From Candidatus Bathyarchaeota archaeon (GTDB lineage: Archaea; Thermoproteota; Bathyarchaeia; Bathyarchaeales; Bathycorpusculaceae), in NCBI GenBank assembly GCA_013330975.1, contig DUHG01000078.1:12033-22648 (forward strand): a stretch of DNA of 10,616 bases. The letters are read 5' to 3'. Position numbers and translations under genes: made by a program. Position 1 is the stretch's first letter. The number at the start of each line of letters is the position of its first letter. Shown here one piece after another: positions 6,598-10,616 of this stretch. Under the pieces are notes generated by a model, which saw nothing but the letters and a program-made list of their open reading frames with translations, did not search any database and had not been told where the DNA came from.

Positions 6598-6858
6598 ATG
6601 GCACACGAAGTGGACTATGCTACAGCAGAAACAAGAGGTTGCTCCTCCAAGCTTACTATTGAAAATAAGATATTCTACGTGAAACTCTTCGGATCATCCA
6701 CTCAACCATCAAGATACTTCGCTGGTGACAAAAAAGGAATAATTACAAAAGAGATATCCAAAACCGAATTCGATTTCTGGCTTAGAGCTTTAGCCAACGA
6801 AGAGGAGGAAATCAAACAGATAAGAAAGAAAATAGACTCGGGCAAAAAATACCTATGA
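6598..6858 (+). CDS. Small charged protein of unknown function
   Basis: I do not recognise this 86-residue protein. It is soluble in appearance: no signal peptide, no membrane segment, no Cys pair or metal motif. The first half is predicted strand-rich (KLTIENKIFYVKLFG, then RYFAGDKKGIITKEI), with a small basic/aromatic patch. The second half is helical and strongly charged (TEFDFWLRALANEEEEIKQIRKKIDSGKKY) and could form a coiled coil. ATG at 6598 is chosen, with GGAAG at 6585-6589 ahead of it. GTG at 6583 would add five residues, and the TATA-like element is compatible with either. It stands alone between the hutI remnant and the psmA promoter, 207 bases from psmA, so it is probably not part of the exosome operon. 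Codon use and length suggest a real gene, but no function can be assigned. Confidence 0.65.
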   Translation: MAHEVDYATAETRGCSSKLTIENKIFYVKLFGSSTQPSRYFAGDKKGIITKEISKTEFDFWLRALANEEEEIKQIRKKIDSGKKYL

Positions 6859-7000
6859 ATAGTCCAAGCGTCGATTTCGAAAACAGCAATTATTGAAGAA
6901 CTTACGTATACTGATGCATGTTCGAGCTCATTCCAGAGATTTCGGCAAAATCAAATACAAAGGGAAAATCGAGTTTTCTATTTCCATACCCCATAGGAAA

Positions 7001-7024
7001 GGTTTTTAGTCAAGTTATTATATG
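7001..7024 (+). promoter_or_regulatory. Promoter of the psmA-SBDS-exosome operon
   Basis: An AT-rich stretch contains two TATA-like elements, GGTTTTTAG (7001-7009) and TTATTATATG (7015-7024). The second predicts initiation near 7045-7050, leaving a short leader with the Shine-Dalgarno GTGAGGT at 7052-7058 ahead of the psmA ATG. This is the only obvious promoter before the window end for the five genes that follow. Confidence 0.5.
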
Positions 7025-7065
7025 ACACTCAGCGAAAGCGTAAAGAGACATGTGAGGTCCAAATT

Positions 7066-7794
7066 ATGTCTGTATTTGCAGCACCAGGCGCCTATGACCG
7101 CGCTATTACAGTTTTCTCCCCAGACGGGCGACTATTCCAAGTTGAATACGCTATGGAACTCGTCAACCGAGGGGCTACAATCATAGGGTTGCAGTGCGAA
7201 GAAGGTATAGTGCTCGCCTCTGAAGAAAATATCGAAGCTCTTGAAGAGGCAGAATATTCATGGAAAATCTTCCGCGTGGATGAGCATGTTGGAGCCGCAA
7301 TTGTCGGTCTAAGCAGTGATGCCCGGATCCTTATAGATCAAGCTCGTATCTACGCACAGAGCAACAAGCTAACTTATGATGAACCCATAGACGTAGAAGT
7401 CGTTACCAAACGAATATGCGACATACAGCAGATGTACACGCAGCACGCAGGTGTAAGACCCTTTGGCGTATCGATAATTTTCGCAGGGGTTGATAAAACT
7501 GGGAATCACGTTTTCGGAACCCATCCAAGTGGTACATACAGAGGGTACAAGGCAACAGCACTTGGCGCCGGAAGAGAGACCGTACTGGCAATTCTGAAAG
7601 AAGAATACAAAGAAAATGAAACACTCGTGAATGCTACGAAAATGGCTATAAAATGCCTAACGAAAGCCCTTGAAGCCCGACAGCTGCCTGCGAGAATAAA
7701 AGTTGCGGTTATTCCTGTAGCCACCAAAAAGATGGAAATGTTGACAGACGAGACTGTGGAAGCTCATATCAAAGAGCTGGGTTCGAGCAAGTGA
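7066..7794 (+). CDS. psmA: 20S proteasome alpha subunit
   Basis: This subunit forms the outer seven-member rings that gate the archaeal 20S proteasome. The 242 residues match family length. The alpha-specific N-terminal gate helix is present, with the YDR motif at 10-12 inside [21 protein letters not shown] (about 9-29), and there is no processed N-terminal threonine, which separates it from beta subunits. The pocket lysine that binds HbYX tails of activating ATPases appears at K67 (EYSWKIFRV). Other family landmarks are [13 protein letters not shown] (about 129-141) and the GAGRETV helix after YKATALG. GTGAGGT at 7052-7058 sits 7 bases before the ATG, making the start secure. It leads the operon, and SBDS begins 7 bases after its stop. 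No beta subunit is in the window. Confidence 0.97.
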   Translation: MSVFAAPGAYDRAITVFSPDGRLFQVEYAMELVNRGATIIGLQCEEGIVLASEENIEALEEAEYSWKIFRVDEHVGAAIVGLSSDARILIDQARIYAQSNKLTYDEPIDVEVVTKRICDIQQMYTQHAGVRPFGVSIIFAGVDKTGNHVFGTHPSGTYRGYKATALGAGRETVLAILKEEYKENETLVNATKMAIKCLTKALEARQLPARIKVAVIPVATKKMEMLTDETVEAHIKELGSSK

Positions 7795-7801
7795 CAACCT
7801 G

Positions 7802-8491
7802 ATGAGCGAGAAGTTTACAATTGCGCGGTTAACTAAAGAAAACGAACATTTCGAAATTCTTGTGAAACCCCAAAAAGCGCTTGACTATCGCAACGGAAAG
7901 CTTGAGTCGATAACAGAAGTCCTTGCAGCAGAAATCATCTTTTCCGATGCCAACAAGGGTACGCGAGTTGGAGACGAGCAACTTCGCAAAGCCTTTGGAA
8001 CAACAGACGCCTTGACGGTTGCAAGCACAATAATCAAAACTGGCACATTACAGCTGACCACGGAACAAAGGCGCAAGATGGTGGAAGACAAGAGGAAACA
8101 AATAGTTGACTTCATATCTCGCCAAGCGGTCGATCCAAAAACCAACTTGCCGCACCCCCCGACCCGTATCGAAAACGCCATGGAGCAAATTCGATATCCA
8201 ATCGACCCATACAAACCTGTTGAAGAACAGGCAAAAGACATTGTTAAACTTCTGAGACCAATTCTGCCATTAAAAATAGAGCAGGTTTCAGTAAGTGTTC
8301 GCATTCCAACAGAATACGCAGCGAGGGCTTACGGTGCTCTGAAAAGCGCTGGAACAATCAAACACGAAGAATGGCGTTCTGACGGTTCATGGGCAGGCGT
8401 AATAGATATGCCAGCAGGCTCTTACGCTTCGTTTCTAAACAAGCTTGGCGACATTACAAAAGGAAATGGAGAAGCGAAAATAGTTACTTGA
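7802..8491 (+). CDS. sbds: Ribosome maturation protein SBDS (Sdo1 family)
   Basis: In eukaryotes SBDS works with EFL1 to release eIF6 from 60S subunits; the archaeal homolog is thought to act in large-subunit maturation with aIF6 and EF-2. The 229 residues show the three family domains. The N-terminal FYSH domain (about 1-85) includes the conserved [19 protein letters not shown] segment. The central helical domain (about 86-160) has the hallmark [17 protein letters not shown] and RYPIDPYKP. The ferredoxin-like C-terminal domain (about 161-229) ends with [16 protein letters not shown] and [11 protein letters not shown]. The ATG at 7802 is preceded by GTGA that overlaps the psmA stop, consistent with coupled translation. 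Its place between psmA and rrp4 is the classic archaeal order. Confidence 0.97.
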   Translation: MSEKFTIARLTKENEHFEILVKPQKALDYRNGKLESITEVLAAEIIFSDANKGTRVGDEQLRKAFGTTDALTVASTIIKTGTLQLTTEQRRKMVEDKRKQIVDFISRQAVDPKTNLPHPPTRIENAMEQIRYPIDPYKPVEEQAKDIVKLLRPILPLKIEQVSVSVRIPTEYAARAYGALKSAGTIKHEEWRSDGSWAGVIDMPAGSYASFLNKLGDITKGNGEAKIVT

Positions 8492-8516
8492 AAATTTGGA
8501 GAAAAGGTGAACTTTT

Positions 8517-9224
8517 ATGCCAACGTATTTTGAGAAAAAACAGCTTGTAACCCCTGGAGAGCCACTAGCAGAGGGTGACTACCTTGCAGGCGAGAATGCC
8601 TACAAGGAAGCAAACACTGTGTATGCCAGCCGAATTGGCTTAGCAGATGTTGACAACAAGAAAGTAAACGTAGTAGCTCTCAGAGCCTTCTATCTGCCAA
8701 AAGTTGGCGACATTGTAATAGGGACGGTATCAGAAGTTGGATTTAATGGTTGGACAATCGACATCAAAGCGCCATACTCAGCTTTATTGAGGGCTTCAGA
8801 AGTCCTTAGTAGACAGTTCAAGCCGCAGGCAGACGAGTTGTCTCAGGTTCTTAACGCAGGAGACTTGATAGTCGCCAAAATTGCCTCGTATGACCGATCA
8901 CACGATCCCCAACTTGCCGTAAATGAACCGGGGTTGGGCAAAATCACCCGCGGGCAGATAATGCGCGTGACCCCAACGAAAATTCCTAGAGTGATAGGCA
9001 AGAAAGGCTCCATGATTTCAACCATAAAACAGGAAACAGACTGCCAAATTATTCTTGGTGTAAATGGAGTTATCCTTATTACAGGAAAAAATCGGGAGGA
9101 TGAGGATTTGGCAATGATGGCAATAAGGAAAATTGAGGAGGAATCGCACACTAGCGGTCTTACAGATCGCATAACACAGTTACTCAAAGAAGAAAAAGCG
9201 AAAAGGGAGGAAAATAAAGAATGA
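8517..9224 (+). CDS. rrp4: Exosome RNA-binding cap subunit Rrp4
   Basis: Rrp4 sits on top of the Rrp41-Rrp42 hexamer and feeds RNA, especially A-rich tails, into the degradation chamber. The 235 residues hold an N-terminal domain (1-60) with [18 protein letters not shown], an S1 domain (about 61-135) starting [15 protein letters not shown], and a KH domain (about 145-210) with the GKKG loop at 161-164 after TKIPRVI. The KH domain distinguishes it from Csl4, the other cap protein, which has a zinc ribbon instead. The tail (about 220-235) is highly charged. AGGTGA at 8505-8510 lies 6 bases before the ATG, one of the best ribosome binding sites in the window. The gene starts 25 bases after SBDS, and its stop overlaps the rrp41 start. 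Confidence 0.97.
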   Translation: MPTYFEKKQLVTPGEPLAEGDYLAGENAYKEANTVYASRIGLADVDNKKVNVVALRAFYLPKVGDIVIGTVSEVGFNGWTIDIKAPYSALLRASEVLSRQFKPQADELSQVLNAGDLIVAKIASYDRSHDPQLAVNEPGLGKITRGQIMRVTPTKIPRVIGKKGSMISTIKQETDCQIILGVNGVILITGKNREDEDLAMMAIRKIEEESHTSGLTDRITQLLKEEKAKREENKE

Positions 9225-9958
9225 ATGAAAAACCAGAAAAATTAATTGACAAGAAAGGCCTTAGGCTTGACGGTAGAAGAGTCGATGAGCTACGGTCAAT
9301 AAAGCTCCAAGTAGGCGTTTTAGGAAACGCCGACGGATCAGCATATGTTGAACATGGAAAAAACAAAATTCTCGCAGCAGTCTTTGGTCCAAAAGAGATG
9401 CATCCCAAGCACCTATCACAACCCGATCGCATGGTGATTCGATGCCGCTACCATATGGCACCTTTCTCTGTGCAAGAACGTAAGTCTCCTGCACCCTCAA
9501 GAAGAGAAGTCGAACTCTCCAAAGTGATTAGAGAATCGCTCGAACCTTCGGTCTTTGTTGATCTCTACCCTCGAACCGGAATCGATGTGTTCATTGAAGT
9601 GTTGCAGGCTGATGGTGGAACAAGATGTGCAAGCATAACCGCAGCGTCCTTGGCTATTGCCGATGCCGGAATTCCACTACGAGACCTAGTCGTTGCCTGT
9701 GCAGCAGGGAAAGTTGACGACACTGTTGTATTGGATCTGATGGACACTGAAGACAAAGTAGGAGCTGCTGATGTTCCTGTTGCTTTTATGCCCAACCTCA
9801 ACGCGGTCACTCTGCTGCAGATGGACGGGGTACTTGCACCCCAAGAATTTGAAAGTGCCGTGAAAATGGCAATAGAAGGCTGCAAGAAAATCTACGTCAT
9901 GCAAAAGGAAGCATTACGCACAAAATATATGACAGTAAAAGAAGAGGTTGAAGAATAA
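9221..9958 (+). CDS. rrp41: Exosome catalytic subunit Rrp41 (RNase PH fold)
   Basis: Rrp41 carries the active site for phosphorolytic 3'-to-5' RNA decay and, in the reverse direction, tail synthesis. The 245-residue protein is of normal length and keeps the catalytic features: RLDGRR at 15-20, arginines R94-R95 in [11 protein letters not shown] that bind RNA, the phosphate-binding GGTR at 132-135, and acidic residues D178 and D184 in [11 protein letters not shown]. These separate it from the inactive Rrp42 partner. The ATG at 9221 overlaps the rrp4 TGA (ATGA), with GGGAGG at 9205-9210 ahead, so translation is probably coupled. The C-terminal end is acidic. The rrp42 start overlaps its stop by one base. 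Confidence 0.98.
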   Translation: MNEKPEKLIDKKGLRLDGRRVDELRSIKLQVGVLGNADGSAYVEHGKNKILAAVFGPKEMHPKHLSQPDRMVIRCRYHMAPFSVQERKSPAPSRREVELSKVIRESLEPSVFVDLYPRTGIDVFIEVLQADGGTRCASITAASLAIADAGIPLRDLVVACAAGKVDDTVVLDLMDTEDKVGAADVPVAFMPNLNAVTLLQMDGVLAPQEFESAVKMAIEGCKKIYVMQKEALRTKYMTVKEEVEE

Positions 9959-10616
9959 TGTCCACCTTGATAACCCGAGTTAGACAGAAACAGATCGGAG
10001 AGGCAATAGACGCTGGAAAACGCCTAGATGGCAGAAGCCTAACTGAATACCGAGAAATGACAATTGAAGAAGGTCTTATTGAACGCGCAGAGGGTTCTGC
10101 AAGGATACGACTGGGCAAAACAGAAGTTCTGGTTGGTGTAAAGATAGCAACAGGTGAACCCTTTCCCGATACCCCTAACGAAGGTGTTCTGACAGTGAAC
10201 GCAGAACTCGTGCCTATAGCTTCGGCAGCGTTCGAGCCCGGTCCACCGGATGAAAACTCGATAGAGCTGGCTAGAGTAGTTGACAGAGGAATCAGAGAGT
10301 CGAAGGCCATCGACAACGCCAAACTGGTAATCGAACCTGGAAAGAAAGTGTTCGTAGTCTTCGTAGACGTTTACGTTCTGAATCACGACGGGAACTTGAT
10401 AGACGCTTCCGCTTTGGCTGCGGTCTCTGCATTGGTGAACACCAAAATGCCAAACTACGAAATCAAAGAAGGCGAAGTCAAGATCAAAGCAGGCTACAGT
10501 CCGCTTCCTCTTAAGCACCATCCTATTACCGTAACTCTTGCCCAAATAAATGGTAAACTTGTAGTTGATCCATGGATAGAAGAAGAGCAGGTCATGGATG
10601 CAAGAATCTCCATGGC
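9958..10616 (+). CDS. rrp42: Exosome subunit Rrp42 (C-terminus cut by window edge)
   Basis: Rrp42 pairs with Rrp41 to form the hexameric RNase PH ring. It lacks its own catalytic acids but shapes the RNA channel. About 219 residues are visible of roughly 260-275 usual. The start reads [17 protein letters not shown], then RLDGRSLTEYR (22-32) and a GKTEVLVGVKIATGEPFPDTP region. EPGPPDENSIELARVVDRGIR and VFVDVYVLNHDGNLIDASALA follow, all typical of Rrp42 rather than Rrp41, whose GGTR is replaced here by the HDGNLIDA segment. The ATG shares its A with the rrp41 TAA (TAATG), with GAGGT at 9944-9948 nine bases ahead. In many archaea ribosomal protein L37Ae follows, outside this window. Confidence 0.97.
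   Translation, partial: MSTLITRVRQKQIGEAIDAGKRLDGRSLTEYREMTIEEGLIERAEGSARIRLGKTEVLVGVKIATGEPFPDTPNEGVLTVNAELVPIASAAFEPGPPDENSIELARVVDRGIRESKAIDNAKLVIEPGKKVFVVFVDVYVLNHDGNLIDASALAAVSALVNTKMPNYEIKEGEVKIKAGYSPLPLKHHPITVTLAQINGKLVVDPWIEEEQVMDARISM

Noticed and set aside
6914..7009. 31-codon plus-strand frame (basic) and an overlapping minus-strand frame of about 30 codons
   Set aside because: Neither has a Shine-Dalgarno, they overlap each other and the psmA promoter, and neither resembles a known small protein.

Overview
The window is archaeal. It carries topoisomerase VI subunit B, the recycling ATPase ABCE1 with its N-terminal FeS clusters, a KEOPS subunit, a 20S proteasome alpha subunit directly followed by SBDS, and the exosome genes rrp4, rrp41 and rrp42. 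Start sites have GGTGA/GAGGT-type ribosome binding sites and TATA-like elements. The topoisomerase reads closest, from memory, to Sulfolobus-type sequences, so a TACK-lineage archaeon (for example Bathyarchaeia) is a reasonable but unproven guess.

Layout. Positions 1-3299 hold two minus-strand genes: abce1, then downstream of it top6B, which runs off the left edge. Positions 3300-3786 contain no conventional gene. They hold the abce1 promoter and a 21-codon minus-strand micro-ORF of glutamate runs and tryptophans behind a near-perfect Shine-Dalgarno. Positions 3787-4353 (+) encode a THUMP-domain protein, convergent with a minus-strand Cgi121/KEOPS gene that ends 3 bases away. Positions 5112-6456 (+) are a broken hutI (imidazolonepropionase) with one frameshift, one in-frame stop and several lost active-site residues. 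A small unknown protein follows (6598-6858).

Positions 7066 to the right edge form a tight plus-strand operon, psmA-SBDS-rrp4-rrp41-rrp42. The spacing is 7 bp, 25 bp, a 4-base ATGA overlap and a 1-base TAATG overlap. This is the core of the conserved archaeal exosome-proteasome superoperon and links protein degradation, ribosome maturation and RNA decay. Nearly all intact genes serve information processing: DNA topology, ribosome recycling and maturation, tRNA modification, RNA turnover and proteolysis. The hutI remnant is the metabolic exception and appears to be decaying.

No tRNA, rRNA, CRISPR array, IS element or phage gene was seen. The most unusual items are the Glu/Trp micro-ORF and the pattern of active-site loss in the hutI remnant.
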